A DNA stretch of 15,489 bases, from assembly GCA_012962735.1 (NCBI GenBank), contig DTXA01000369.1, positions 1-15,489 of the forward strand, read 5' to 3'. Of the stretch, positions 7,366-15,431 are shown in pieces (position 1 is the stretch's first letter; each line of letters begins with the position of its first letter). The notes under the pieces are model-generated. The model was given only the letters and a program-made list of their open reading frames with translations, made no database searches and was not told the origin of the DNA. A program made the position numbers and the translations under genes. This DNA is from Candidatus Latescibacterota bacterium (GTDB taxonomy: Bacteria; Latescibacterota; 4484-107; B68-G9).

Positions 7366-7376
7366 GGCTTCCTCCT
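7363..7376 (-). promoter_or_regulatory. Shine-Dalgarno deciding a TTG start
   Basis: On the minus strand AGGAGG (7371-7376) is followed by five bases and TTG (7363-7365), with a second TTG directly after it at 7360-7362, eight bases from the Shine-Dalgarno. No ATG is available until about codon 20 of the reading frame, so translation of the transporter very probably begins at one of these TTG codons. Confidence 0.7.
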
Positions 7377-7404
7377 ATAGTTTGCCGTCCGGCTTTCCTC
7401 GTCG

Positions 7405-7433
7405 ATATTATCCGTTGGGCGATTCCCTGTGAA
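7405..7433 (-). promoter_or_regulatory. Probable promoter of the transporter operon
   Basis: On the minus strand TTCACA (7428-7433), a 17-base spacer and TAATAT (7405-7410) resemble a sigma70 promoter with five and four matches of six. A start near 7398 would leave a leader of about 33 bases before the TTG start at 7365. It lies within the 141-base gap after the P-type ATPase gene, where no hairpin with a T-run separates the two transcription units. Confidence 0.45.
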
Positions 7434-7506
7434 GACGGGCAACACGTCCTCCGCCCAAGTGAGACGCAGTTGTGGTCATTTTCGGTGGTGAGGACATCTC
7501 CCCATC

Positions 7507-9456
7507 CTATCTCAGAACCCTGGTAACGTTAAATATGGCGATAAGGGCCACGCCCACATCCGCAAAGACAGCTTCCCACATCGTCGCAAGACCCAGGACC
7601 CCCAGCACGATAAATACGCCTTTGACCGCAAAAGCGAGGCCGATATTCTCCCATACGATTTTGTGGGTTTTTCTCCCTATCTCTATCGCCTCGGCGACCT
7701 TCGATGGAGCGTCGGTCATAATCACGACGTCCGCGGTCTCTATGGCCGCATCGGACCCCAGCCCGCCCATAGCTATGCCCACGTCAGCCCTGGCGATAAC
7801 CGGTGCATCGTTTATCCCGTCGCCCACGAAGGTGACCTTGTCGTCCTCTTCAGCTTCGCCGAGCAGCTTCTCAACAGCTGCAACTTTCTCCTCGGGTAAT
7901 AACTCGGCGAGATACGAATCTAAGCCAAGCCTCCGAGCGACGCTTTCTGCAACCTCCTTGCTATCCCCGGTTAACATCGCGATCTTTTCGACGCCCAGTC
8001 CCTTCAGAGCTCGGATCGCCCGTAAGGCATCTTCCTTAAGTTCATCAGCGATAACAATATATCCGGCATAAAGGTCGTCTACCACTATGTGGACGGCCGT
8101 GCCGTCAACGTCGCAGACATCGTGCTCGATGTTTTCCCGATGTAACAGGCGGTCGTTCCCCGCAAGGACCACCCGATCTCGCACCCTCGCCCTTATTCCG
8201 TGGCCCGCTATCTCCTCGTAATCCTCGACCACCGACGGGTCGACGTCCCCGCCGTAGGCCTCCAGTATGGACTGAGCGATGGGATGGTTGGATTGCGATT
8301 CCGCCTCTGCCGCCAGATGTATCAACTTTTCTTCGGTAAAACCGTTTTTAGGGACGACCTGGGTTACTTTAAACACGCCTTTGGTAAGGGTCCCCGTTTT
8401 GTCGAATACCACCGTGCTTACCTTAGCCAGAACATCCAAAAAGTTGGAACCTTTCACCAAAATACCACGCCGGGAAGCACCGCCGACACCGCCGAAGTAT
8501 CCAAGTGGAATGCTGATGGCCAGTGCACATGGACAGGAGATCACCAGAAGGACGAGGGCACGGTAAATCCATTCCGAAAACCCTGCTCCCGTCAGTAAAG
8601 GCGGGAGTACGGCAACTGCTAAGGCTCCGGAGACAACAATGGGCGTATAGGATCTGGCAAATCTTGTGATAAATTTCTCGGTCTCCGCTTTTTTACCCTC
8701 CGCATTTTCCACCAGGTCCAAGATCTTGGATATCGAAGACTCGCCGAACGACTTGGTCACTTTAACGGTGAGAACCCCCACTTTGTTGATCATTCCCGCC
8801 AAGACGGCCTCCCCAGCTTTCACCGTCCTGGGCATCGATTCTCCGGTTAACGCAGACGTATCGACCTGAGAGCTCCCAGCTATGACCTCGCCGTCTAAGG
8901 GGACCTTTTCGCCCGGCCTTATAACGATGATATCCCCTATGTTCACTTCTTCCGGGGATATTTTCTTTATCTGCCCGTCGACCTTCAGATTGGCATAATC
9001 GGGACGTATCTCCAAAAGGGATTTGATAGATCTTCGAGAACGGTTGACCGAGAGATTCTGGAAAAATTCGCCTACTTTGAAGAACAACATCACACCCACA
9101 GCTTCGGGCAATTCGTGAATAAAAATTGCCCCAAGGGTCGCAATTGTCATCAAGAAGTTCTCATCGAAGACCTTTCCACGGAGTATATTGCGCCCGGCGC
9201 TGGACAAAATACCCCACCCACTCAGAAGGTAGGCGGAGGACAAAACGAGGTATTCGCCGATAGAGTAGGGTGTGTTATGTAATTCCCTTCTAAAAATCAG
9301 CCCCAAGACGAACAAAACCACCGCGGAAACGATAAGGAAGAGTTCCCTTCCACCCTCCAATCCCTTTAAATTATCTTCAATATTGGCAGCGCAGCTTGCG
9401 CAATCCAAATTTTTTAGATGGTTCTTTTTCATCTCCGTCAACTTCGGGGACATCAT
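7507..9456 (-). CDS. Zn/Cd/Pb-type P1B ATPase with shortened HMA domain
   Basis: This ATP-driven heavy-metal exporter of the inner membrane has 649 residues. The core is complete: TGES at 204-207 (actuator), CPC at 308-310 (metal site in the membrane), DKTGTLT at 352-358 (phosphorylated Asp352), HP at 391-392 and GDGIND at 545-550. The last membrane segments hold Lys612 in AVKGVF and Asp633 in ADVGVAL, marks of the P1B-2 group (ZntA/CadA) that moves Zn, Cd or Pb. The N-terminal metal-binding domain keeps its CxxC (Cys19, Cys22) but breaks off at about residue 35 and passes straight into the first membrane helix. Some 40-60 residues of the usual HMA fold and linker are missing. The start is unsure: ATG 9456, 9453 and 9432 are possible and none has a good Shine-Dalgarno. 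GC content is visibly lower than in the flanks, which suggests transfer. Confidence 0.9.
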   Translation of the reverse strand: MMSPKLTEMKKNHLKNLDCASCAANIEDNLKGLEGGRELFLIVSAVVLFVLGLIFRRELHNTPYSIGEYLVLSSAYLLSGWGILSSAGRNILRGKVFDENFLMTIATLGAIFIHELPEAVGVMLFFKVGEFFQNLSVNRSRRSIKSLLEIRPDYANLKVDGQIKKISPEEVNIGDIIVIRPGEKVPLDGEVIAGSSQVDTSALTGESMPRTVKAGEAVLAGMINKVGVLTVKVTKSFGESSISKILDLVENAEGKKAETEKFITRFARSYTPIVVSGALAVAVLPPLLTGAGFSEWIYRALVLLVISCPCALAISIPLGYFGGVGGASRRGILVKGSNFLDVLAKVSTVVFDKTGTLTKGVFKVTQVVPKNGFTEEKLIHLAAEAESQSNHPIAQSILEAYGGDVDPSVVEDYEEIAGHGIRARVRDRVVLAGNDRLLHRENIEHDVCDVDGTAVHIVVDDLYAGYIVIADELKEDALRAIRALKGLGVEKIAMLTGDSKEVAESVARRLGLDSYLAELLPEEKVAAVEKLLGEAEEDDKVTFVGDGINDAPVIARADVGIAMGGLGSDAAIETADVVIMTDAPSKVAEAIEIGRKTHKIVWENIGLAFAVKGVFIVLGVLGLATMWEAVFADVGVALIAIFNVTRVLR

Positions 9457-9490
9457 TTGACTATCTACGGAAACACCCTCTCGGTTTCAG

Positions 9491-9520
9491 AATATATACC
9501 TTGTACAACCGTCTTGTCAA
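9491..9520 (-). promoter_or_regulatory. Promoter of the P-type ATPase gene
   Basis: On the minus strand a perfect TTGACA (9515-9520), an 18-base spacer and TATATT (9491-9496) precede the ATPase by a leader of about 28 bases. The spacer holds the palindrome TTGTACAA (9501-9508), which may be the site of a metal-responsive repressor. No regulator gene is next to it, so this last point is inference. Confidence 0.6.
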
Positions 9521-9643
9521 GGGATTTCTTCGACCTTACACAAAAGAGAAATGGGTTGCCCGATGAGTGGAAAGGCGTTATATTTAAGGAGAAAAGGGAA
9601 TTTCTGAAAAACCCGAATAGCCGAGGCCAAAGCCTGGTCAACG

Positions 9644-10098
9644 ATGTATGCTCCAACGGGTAAGTCCCGGACCCTGCCCCTGCCTGTATACGCTCTTAGC
9701 CCAGACGGCAGCTATGCGCTGAGTCTGAACTTCTCCCAGGTCGCCCGCACCCGGCCTGGATACAGGTACGAGGGCGTCCCAACTCCTGGGGGGGATGGGA
9801 TCTGGTGGATGGACCTGAAGACCGGGGAGCACAGGCTGGTCCTACCCCTCGCCAACTTCCGCTTCCGGGACCGCACGGGGGAGAGGGAGATTGTGGGCGA
9901 GGGGGTTCTGACACAGGAGAAGATGGGAAGCTTTTGGAGATGGGGAAGTTCTTCTCCATTCCCAAGCTTACGGGCGAGAAGATCCGCTGCGATCTCCACC
10001 CCCGCTGGAGCAGGGACGGGAAGGCCGTGTGCATAGACTCCGCCCACAAGGGGAGCAGGCAGATGTACGTGATAGAGCTGGAGGGGGCCATTTGCTGA
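9644..10098 (+). pseudogene. Decayed TolB/oligogalacturonate-lyase-like beta-propeller gene
   Basis: Two conserved pieces of one family appear in different frames. The first, at about 9656-9860, reads LPVYALSPDGSYALSLNF, then RTRPGYRYEGVP and GDGIWWMDLKTGEHRL. The second, at about 9940-10086, reads TGEKIRCDLHPRWSRDG and then CIDSAHKGSRQMYVIEL, ending at a stop at 10096-10098. Both belong to a propeller-type protein family (WD40/TolB-like, often labelled oligogalacturonate-lyase-like) usually of about 350-420 residues. The N-terminal part, much of the middle and the frame between the pieces are lost. The break lies between about 9860 and 9940. Taken together they show a dead gene, left by truncation, internal deletion and a frameshift. 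I recognise the family from memory of its conserved strands, not from a search. Confidence 0.65.
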
Positions 10099-10364
10099 GA
10101 GGGCAAAGTAGGGCCATTTCTTCACCCTATATCCTCCGGGGTGAAGGAACTGCTGCTCATATCCAAGCTCGCCCGAGGCTCTGGGGATGTACGACGGATA
10201 GGGCCGGAGGATGCCCTCCCCCGGCGGCCGGGTCTGGATACTGAGCCCCTCCAGAAGGGCTCGTCGGCAGCTCAATTCTGAACTCTAAGACGCTGCTCCC
10301 ACAACGCCTTCATCTCCCTTACAGGAGTATCCCTATAGATTCGACCTTAACAGGGGGAACACCG
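10099..10364. other. 266-base gap without a gene
   Basis: I see no credible coding sequence here. It holds an inverted repeat with a perfect 8-bp stem, CTTCACCC (10120-10127) and GGGTGAAG (10139-10146), around an 11-base loop. It also holds a GC-rich hairpin, GGAGG-ATGC-CCTCC (10206-10219). Neither is followed by a T-run, so neither is a classic terminator. I looked for a T-box or another cysteine- or serine-responsive leader before the operon and saw none. TATAGA at 10334-10339 could be a -10 box, but no good -35 box stands in front of it. Confidence 0.6.
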
Positions 10365-11270
10365 ATGGAGATAACGGATAAGCTGTGTCGCATAGCTGAG
10401 GAGATAGCCGAATCCTACGAGAAATACGACCGGACCGCCCACTTAGACGAGCGGCCCCTGCCCTCCCGGAAGGTGGTCCTTGAGGTCCTGCAGGATCTCC
10501 TACGGCTGCTGTTCCCGGGATACTTGGGGAAGGGGCCGCCATCCCGGAGGACTGTGAAGTTCTTCGTTCGGGCGCTGGTGGATTCCATCTATGTCCGGCT
10601 TTCCGAGGAGGCGGAAAAGGCCCTGCTTTATCAAGGGGACCGGCCCCCGGAGGAGTGCCGGAGGACCGCCCAGGAGAGCGTACTGTACCTGTTAGAGAAG
10701 GTCCCGGAGTTGAGGCGGCTCCTTTGGCTGGACGTGCAGGCAGCCTACGACGGAGACCCGGCCGCCAAGAGCCACGAGGAAGTGATGCTGAGCTACCCCT
10801 GCGTCACTGCCATAGCCACCTATAGGGTGGCGCACGAGCTGTACGAGCGGGGCATCCCCCTTATCCCCAGAATGATGACCGAGTGGGCGCACAGCCAGAC
10901 CGGAATAGACATCCACCCTGGGGCCAGGATAGGGGAGAGGTTCTTCATAGACCACGGCACGGGGGTGGTGATCGGGGAGACCACCGAGATCGGGGATGAG
11001 GTGAAGATGTACCAAGGGGTAACCTTAGGGGCCTTAAGCTTCCCCAAAGGCCCGGACGGTAAGGTGGTCAAGGGGGGGAAGAGACATCCCACCATAGAGG
11101 ACGGGGTTACGATATACGCAGAGGCCACGATATTGGGGGGTAAAACCAGGATAGGCAAGGGGTCGGTGATCGGGGGGAACGTGTGGCTGACGTCTTCTGT
11201 GCCGTCGGGCACTAAGGTGACGGTTACGCCGAAGCTGGAGTTCCAAGGGGAGACAGAGAAAGGGGGATGA
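10365..11270 (+). CDS. cysE: Serine O-acetyltransferase
   Basis: It acetylates L-serine with acetyl-CoA to O-acetylserine, the precursor of cysteine, in the cytoplasm. The 301-residue protein has a helical N-terminal part (1-120), the motif DVQAAYDGDPAA (123-134) and a left-handed beta-helix of hexapeptide repeats from about 180. The catalytic pair of the family maps to Asp182 (IDIHP) and His197 (IDHGTG). The loop FPKGPDGKVVKGGKRHP (226-242) and PTIEDGVTIYAEATILGG mark the longer type of SAT seen in many bacteria, about 30 residues longer than the E. coli enzyme. The C-terminal tail lacks the usual final Ile, which often matters for cysteine feedback and for docking of cysteine synthase; that consequence is inference. 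ATG 10365 follows AGGGGGA. The stop directly precedes the next start at 11271, so the two genes are probably coupled. It is the first gene of the operon. Confidence 0.92.
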   Translation: MEITDKLCRIAEEIAESYEKYDRTAHLDERPLPSRKVVLEVLQDLLRLLFPGYLGKGPPSRRTVKFFVRALVDSIYVRLSEEAEKALLYQGDRPPEECRRTAQESVLYLLEKVPELRRLLWLDVQAAYDGDPAAKSHEEVMLSYPCVTAIATYRVAHELYERGIPLIPRMMTEWAHSQTGIDIHPGARIGERFFIDHGTGVVIGETTEIGDEVKMYQGVTLGALSFPKGPDGKVVKGGKRHPTIEDGVTIYAEATILGGKTRIGKGSVIGGNVWLTSSVPSGTKVTVTPKLEFQGETEKGG

Positions 11271-12194
11271 ATGAAGGTCGTAATAGTCGGCGGAGCTGGC
11301 AGAGTCGGGTCCAATACAGCGTTTGCACTTCAGTTGGGGGGTGTGGTGCAGGAGGTGGGGCTCGTAGATGTGGCCGAGGACGCCGCACGGGGGGAGGCCT
11401 TGGACCTCCTGCACGGTTCTGCCTTTGTGGCATCCCAGCGTTTCTATGCCGGAGGTTACGAGCTGGTACCGGAGGCCGATCTGGTGATCATAACCGCAGG
11501 CCTTAGAAGAAGGCCTGACGAAAGCCGGCTCGCCCTTATAAACCGAAACGTGGCCCTGTTCCGGGAGGTCCTGGGGAGGGCGAAGGAGGTAGGTTGGAAG
11601 GAAGGGGCGGTGCTGTTGGTGGTGACCAACCCAGTGGACGTGCTGACGTACTTGGGGGTGCGGGAGTCGGGGTTGCCCCCGGAGCGGGTGTTCGGGCTCG
11701 GCACCATGTTGGACACCACCAGGTTCAGGTCGCTCTTGGCCGAGCACTTCGGGGTGGACCCCACCCAGGTGGACGCCCTGATTCTCGGGGAACACGGGGA
11801 CAGCATGGTCCCCATATGGTCCACAGCCACGGTCAACGGCGTGCCCCTGAAGAACATGCCCGGGTACTCCGAGGCTGCTGTGCAGAAGATCTTCGAGCGC
11901 ACCAAGGGCAGCGGAGCGGAGATGATAAGGCTCAAGGGCGGGGCTGGATATGCCGTGGGAGTTGCGGTGCGGGAGGTGGTACACGCTATGAGCCTGGACC
12001 GGAAGGCCGTGCTTCCTGTGTCCTCGCTGCTACAGGGGGCGTACGACATAAGGCAGGTCTGCCTGAGCGTTCCCACAGTGGTGGGCCGCTTTGGGGTGGA
12101 GGGGCACGTGGAGATGGAGCTTTGGCCCAAGGAGCTTTCCGGGCTGCAGCGGTCGGCGGAGGTGTTGCGGGAGACGATTGGGAAGGTGCTCTAA
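11271..12194 (+). CDS. mdh: NAD-dependent malate dehydrogenase (LDH-like type)
   Basis: It interconverts malate and oxaloacetate with NAD(H). The 307-residue protein has the Rossmann motif GGAGRVGS at 7-14 and Asp33 at the end of the second strand, which favours NAD over NADP. At the place that tells malate from lactate dehydrogenase (position 102 in the LDH scheme) it has Arg80, in AGLRRRPDESR. This points to malate. Other active-site residues are Arg86, Asn120, Asp148, Arg151 and His175 (GEHGDS). The mobile loop is unusual, with Asp where Gly is common before the ESR. The start abuts the serine acetyltransferase stop, and GGGGGA precedes it. A 94-base gap separates it from cysS. Lactate dehydrogenase is less likely because Gln is absent at the key site. 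Confidence 0.88.
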   Translation: MKVVIVGGAGRVGSNTAFALQLGGVVQEVGLVDVAEDAARGEALDLLHGSAFVASQRFYAGGYELVPEADLVIITAGLRRRPDESRLALINRNVALFREVLGRAKEVGWKEGAVLLVVTNPVDVLTYLGVRESGLPPERVFGLGTMLDTTRFRSLLAEHFGVDPTQVDALILGEHGDSMVPIWSTATVNGVPLKNMPGYSEAAVQKIFERTKGSGAEMIRLKGGAGYAVGVAVREVVHAMSLDRKAVLPVSSLLQGAYDIRQVCLSVPTVVGRFGVEGHVEMELWPKELSGLQRSAEVLRETIGKVL

Positions 12195-12202
12195 GCAGGG
12201 GT

Positions 12203-12214
12203 GTATGGCCATAC
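12203..12214. repeat. 12-bp perfect palindrome between mdh and cysS
   Basis: GTATGGCCATAC at 12203-12214 reads the same on both strands. It lies eight bases after the mdh stop, in the 94-base gap before cysS. It may be a regulator site or the stem of a small RNA structure. With no second copy in the window I cannot tell which. Confidence 0.35.
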
Positions 12215-12288
12215 GCCTCTACTCCTTGATTTCGGTGGGCTTTCGAACTATATTCTCCGAAGCTGGGAGGGCGTTTCAGGGGGGATGT

Positions 12289-13728
12289 ATGGCGCTTCGA
12301 GTTTACAATACCCTTTCCCGGAACAAGGAGGAGTTCCGGCCCCTCCACGAGGGGTTCGTGGGGATATATGTGTGCGGCCCGACGACTTACGATCACCCCC
12401 ACATCGGCCACGCCAAAAGCTACGTGAGCTTCGACGTGGTGGTGCGGTACCTGAGATATCTGGGCTATAAGGTCCGCTACGTCCAAAACATCACCGATGT
12501 GGGGCACTTGACGGACGATGCGGACCAGGGCGAGGACAAGATAGAAAAGAGGGCGGCCGCGGAGCGTATAGAGCCGATGGAGTTGGTGGAAATCTATATG
12601 AGGAGCTATTTCGAGGATATGGACGCCCTGGGAAACCTAAGGCCGGACATCTCCCCCCGGGCAAGCGGGCACATCCCGGAGCAGATAGAGCTGATCAAGG
12701 TGCTTTTGGATAAGGGATACGCCTACGAGGTGGGCGGCTCGGTGTACTTCTCTGTGGAGAGGTTCGGAGGATACGGGAAGCTCTCGGGGAGGAGGTTCGA
12801 AGACCAGTGGGAGGCGGTGCGTATAGCCCCCAACCCCGAGAAGCGCCATCCTGCGGATTTCGCCCTCTGGAAACGTGCGGAACCTGGACACATATTGCGC
12901 TGGCCCAGCCCCTGGGGATGGGGGTATCCGGGCTGGCATCTGGAGTGTTCTGTTATGTCCATGAAGTACTTAGGTGAGACCTTGGACATCCACGGTGGGG
13001 GGATGGAGAACATCTTCCCCCACCACGAGTGCGAGATAGCCCAGAGCGAGGCGGCCACTGGCAAGCCCTTTGTGCGGTATTGGATGCACAACAATATGGT
13101 CACCGTGGGCGGGACGAAGATGGGCAAGTCCTTGGGGAACTTCGTGACGATCAAGGAAGCTCTCAAGTCCTACAGTCCGATGGTCCTGCGTTTCTTCATC
13201 CTGAACAGTCATTACCGCTCCCCCGTGGACTATACAGAGGAGGCCCTGAGAGCAGCCCAGGGGGGATGGGAGAGATTGCGGACTGTGGTATGGGCAGTGC
13301 GGGACCATCTGCGCTATGTTTCCGAAGGGCCCGAGGACCCGGGGCTCGCCGATGCGGTCCAGAGGTGCGAGAGGGCGTTCTCAGAGGCTATGGACGACGA
13401 CTTCAACACCCCGGGAGCTTTGGCCGCCCTCTTCGAACTGGCCCGGGAAGTCCACGCCCGTCTGGAATCCGGTACGCCTTCTAAGGTCAGCTTGGAGAAA
13501 GTGGAAGGCCTGTACAGCCGGCTGGCCGGCGATGTGTTGGGGTTCAAGTTCGAGGAAACTTCTGGTGGCAGGGAGGAGGCGCTTTTGGACCTTTTGGTGG
13601 AGGTAAGGGCCGAACTCCGCAAAGCCAAGTACTGGGAATTGGCCGACCGCATCAGGAAGCGGCTCAGGGATCTGGGGGTCGTCTTAGAGGACAGACCGGA
13701 GGGGACGGTATGGAGAAGATACGGCTGA
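12289..13728 (+). CDS. cysS: Cysteinyl-tRNA synthetase
   Basis: This class I aminoacyl-tRNA synthetase joins cysteine to tRNA-Cys. Its 479 residues are the usual length. The ATP-binding motifs are PHIGH at 37-41 (HIGH box) and KMGKS at 277-281 (KMSKS box). The zinc that discriminates cysteine is held by Cys29, Cys220 (WHLEC), His245 and Glu249 (PHHECE), matching the E. coli ligands. The DALR-type helical domain (DDDFNTPGALAALFEL) and C-terminal region follow. I chose ATG 12289 (MALRVYNTL) because AGGGGGG stands five bases upstream and the family starts there; the frame remains open upstream, but that sequence overlaps mdh and is not family-like. Its last 19 bases overlap the start of the thioredoxin reductase gene. 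Grouping with serine acetyltransferase puts cysteine supply and charging in one operon, as in some Firmicutes. Confidence 0.95.
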   Translation: MALRVYNTLSRNKEEFRPLHEGFVGIYVCGPTTYDHPHIGHAKSYVSFDVVVRYLRYLGYKVRYVQNITDVGHLTDDADQGEDKIEKRAAAERIEPMELVEIYMRSYFEDMDALGNLRPDISPRASGHIPEQIELIKVLLDKGYAYEVGGSVYFSVERFGGYGKLSGRRFEDQWEAVRIAPNPEKRHPADFALWKRAEPGHILRWPSPWGWGYPGWHLECSVMSMKYLGETLDIHGGGMENIFPHHECEIAQSEAATGKPFVRYWMHNNMVTVGGTKMGKSLGNFVTIKEALKSYSPMVLRFFILNSHYRSPVDYTEEALRAAQGGWERLRTVVWAVRDHLRYVSEGPEDPGLADAVQRCERAFSEAMDDDFNTPGALAALFELAREVHARLESGTPSKVSLEKVEGLYSRLAGDVLGFKFEETSGGREEALLDLLVEVRAELRKAKYWELADRIRKRLRDLGVVLEDRPEGTVWRRYG

Positions 13729-14696
13729 ACATAGGAATGCCGGCGGGGAAAACCCAGGTGGGAAGCGCGAGTTACGACCTGATCGTCGTAGGTGGGGGGC
13801 CAGCCGGTTTGACCGCCGGCATATACGCCCGTCGGGCTGGCCTGGACACCTTGCTTCTGGAGAAGATGTCCCCAGGTGGACAGGCAGCCCTCACCGACCT
13901 TATAGAGAACTACCCGGGGTTCCCGGAGGGGATATCGGGGGCCGAACTCGTCCGGCGCTTTGAGCAGCAGGCCAGGAAGTTCGGGTTGGAGATACTCACC
14001 GCCGAGGCCCGGAGGGTCGAGGTGGACGGAGACTGGAAGGTAGTGCATACGGATTCGGGGGAGCTCCGTGCCAGGGCGCTGATCGTGGCGACCGGGGCGC
14101 AGCCTAAAAAGCTCGAGGTTCCCGGGGAGGGAGGGCTTATGGGAAGAGGCGTTTCTTACTGCGCCACCTGCGACGGGCCGATGTTCAGGGACAAGGTAGT
14201 GGCGGTGATCGGGGGTGGGAACACGGCCGTCCAAGAGGCTGCCTACCTTACGAGGTTCGCCCGCAGAGTGTACCTGATCCACAGGAGGAACAGACTCAGG
14301 GCCACCAAGATTCTGCAGGACAAATTGTTCGAGCAGGAGAAGGTGGAGATCATCTGGGATACAGTGGCCGAAGAGATAGAGGGCGACCATAAAGTGGAAG
14401 CCTTACGCTTGCGGAACCTGAAGACCGGGGAGATCTCCCGCTTAGAGGTAGACGGGGTGTTCATTTTCGTAGGCACCCAGCCCAACACCGAGTTCCTCAG
14501 GGACGTGGTGGAGCTGGACGATCAGGGGTACATCGTGACCAGGTCGCACACCGAGACCTCGGTCCCCGGAATATTCGCGGCGGGAGACGTCCAGGACGCC
14601 ATCTTCCACCAGGTGGCCACGGCCGTGGGGTGCGGCGCGCAGGCCGCCATGATGGCTGAGCGGTACCTCTCGGAGCACGGATGGGGACCCAAGTGA
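13710..14696 (+). CDS. trxB: Thioredoxin reductase
   Basis: This FAD flavoenzyme uses NADPH to reduce thioredoxin in the cytoplasm. The 328 residues carry GGGPAG at 28-33 (FAD), the redox-active CATC at 151-154, GGGNTA at 168-173 and HRRNRLR at 191-197, which fits the HRRxxxR pattern for NADPH. GIFAAGD at 287-293 is the second FAD motif. About 20 residues precede the usual start of the family. ATG 13710 is supported by GGAGGGG about 7 bases upstream. The gene overlaps cysS by 19 bases and the next gene by 16, so the three are very probably translated as a coupled set. No thioredoxin gene lies in the window. Confidence 0.94.
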   Translation: MEKIRLNIGMPAGKTQVGSASYDLIVVGGGPAGLTAGIYARRAGLDTLLLEKMSPGGQAALTDLIENYPGFPEGISGAELVRRFEQQARKFGLEILTAEARRVEVDGDWKVVHTDSGELRARALIVATGAQPKKLEVPGEGGLMGRGVSYCATCDGPMFRDKVVAVIGGGNTAVQEAAYLTRFARRVYLIHRRNRLRATKILQDKLFEQEKVEIIWDTVAEEIEGDHKVEALRLRNLKTGEISRLEVDGVFIFVGTQPNTEFLRDVVELDDQGYIVTRSHTETSVPGIFAAGDVQDAIFHQVATAVGCGAQAAMMAERYLSEHGWGPK

Positions 14697-15340
14697 AGGG
14701 GGCTTACTTCACGCCGGATTCCGTGGGTGAAAGGGCTCGCCACATGCTCCGGGAGGTGGAGCCCTACAGGAGGCGACATATCTCGCTGGTGCCGAAGTGC
14801 TCCGCCTTGGTGGTCTTGGATATGCAGGAGTACTTCCTGAAGCCCACCTCGCACGCCTACGTCCCTAGTGCGGAGGCGATCCTCCCCAGAATTCAGGCTT
14901 TAGTGCGGGCTTACGCGCGAAGGGGATTTCTGGCCGTCTTCACCCGCCATGTAAACTCCTCAGAGGATGCGGGAGTTATGGAGAGGTGGTGGAGGGAGCT
15001 GATCGCACCCGACCATCCCCTGAGCGGAATCGTCCCGGAGTTGGACACTTCCATTGGGGTGGTCTTAGAGAAGCACCAGTACGATGCCTTCTACGGGACG
15101 GAGTTGGAGGAACTTTTGAGGAGATGGGGGGTGGGCCAAGTGGTGGTATGCGGGGTGATGACGCACCTCTGCTGCGAGACCACGGCCCGCTCGGCCTTCG
15201 TACGGGGGTTCGAGGTCTTCTTCCCGGTGGACGGGACCGCAACCTACAACGAAGCCTTCCACAGGGCGGCCCTTTTGAACCTCTCGCACGGTTTCGCTGT
15301 GCCCGTGCTTGTAGAGGAGGTGCTCAGGGCCTTGGAATAG
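14681..15340 (+). CDS. Isochorismatase-family cysteine hydrolase
   Basis: This cytoplasmic hydrolase of 219 residues belongs to the isochorismatase/nicotinamidase superfamily. The catalytic triad is visible as Asp47 (VVLDMQEYF), Lys131 (LEKHQYDAF) and Cys165 (THLCCETTARSAF). Its N-terminal 35 residues and the SHAYVPSAEAI stretch resemble isochorismatase proper (EntB-like) more than nicotinamidase. The substrate remains open, because no siderophore or menaquinone gene is nearby. The start lies inside the end of trxB by 16 bases. It is the last gene of the run, and 132 bases follow before the next start. Confidence 0.88.
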   Translation: MGTQVKGAYFTPDSVGERARHMLREVEPYRRRHISLVPKCSALVVLDMQEYFLKPTSHAYVPSAEAILPRIQALVRAYARRGFLAVFTRHVNSSEDAGVMERWWRELIAPDHPLSGIVPELDTSIGVVLEKHQYDAFYGTELEELLRRWGVGQVVVCGVMTHLCCETTARSAFVRGFEVFFPVDGTATYNEAFHRAALLNLSHGFAVPVLVEEVLRALE

Positions 15341-15431
15341 CATATGACTCGCTGAGAACGATAGATAAATCCAGATTGACCCCCACACCCTGGAACGTGC
15401 TAAGGAAGTGATTATAGTATCTTTCGTAACG

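Noticed and set aside
9465..9656. 63-codon minus-strand frame upstream of the ATPase
   Set aside because: It covers the ATPase promoter and has no clear ribosome site or recognisable residues.
10120..10146. 8-bp stem inverted repeat as a terminator
   Set aside because: No T-run follows on either strand, so I list it only as part of the gap.
10099..10364. T-box or cysteine-responsive leader before cysE
   Set aside because: No T-box consensus or antiterminator-like pairing with a T-run could be found by eye.
11034..11984. 316-codon open frame on the minus strand
   Set aside because: It is antisense to serine acetyltransferase and malate dehydrogenase, both with full active-site motifs.
13314..14390. 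358-codon open frame on the minus strand
   Set aside because: It is antisense to cysS and trxB and shows no family features.
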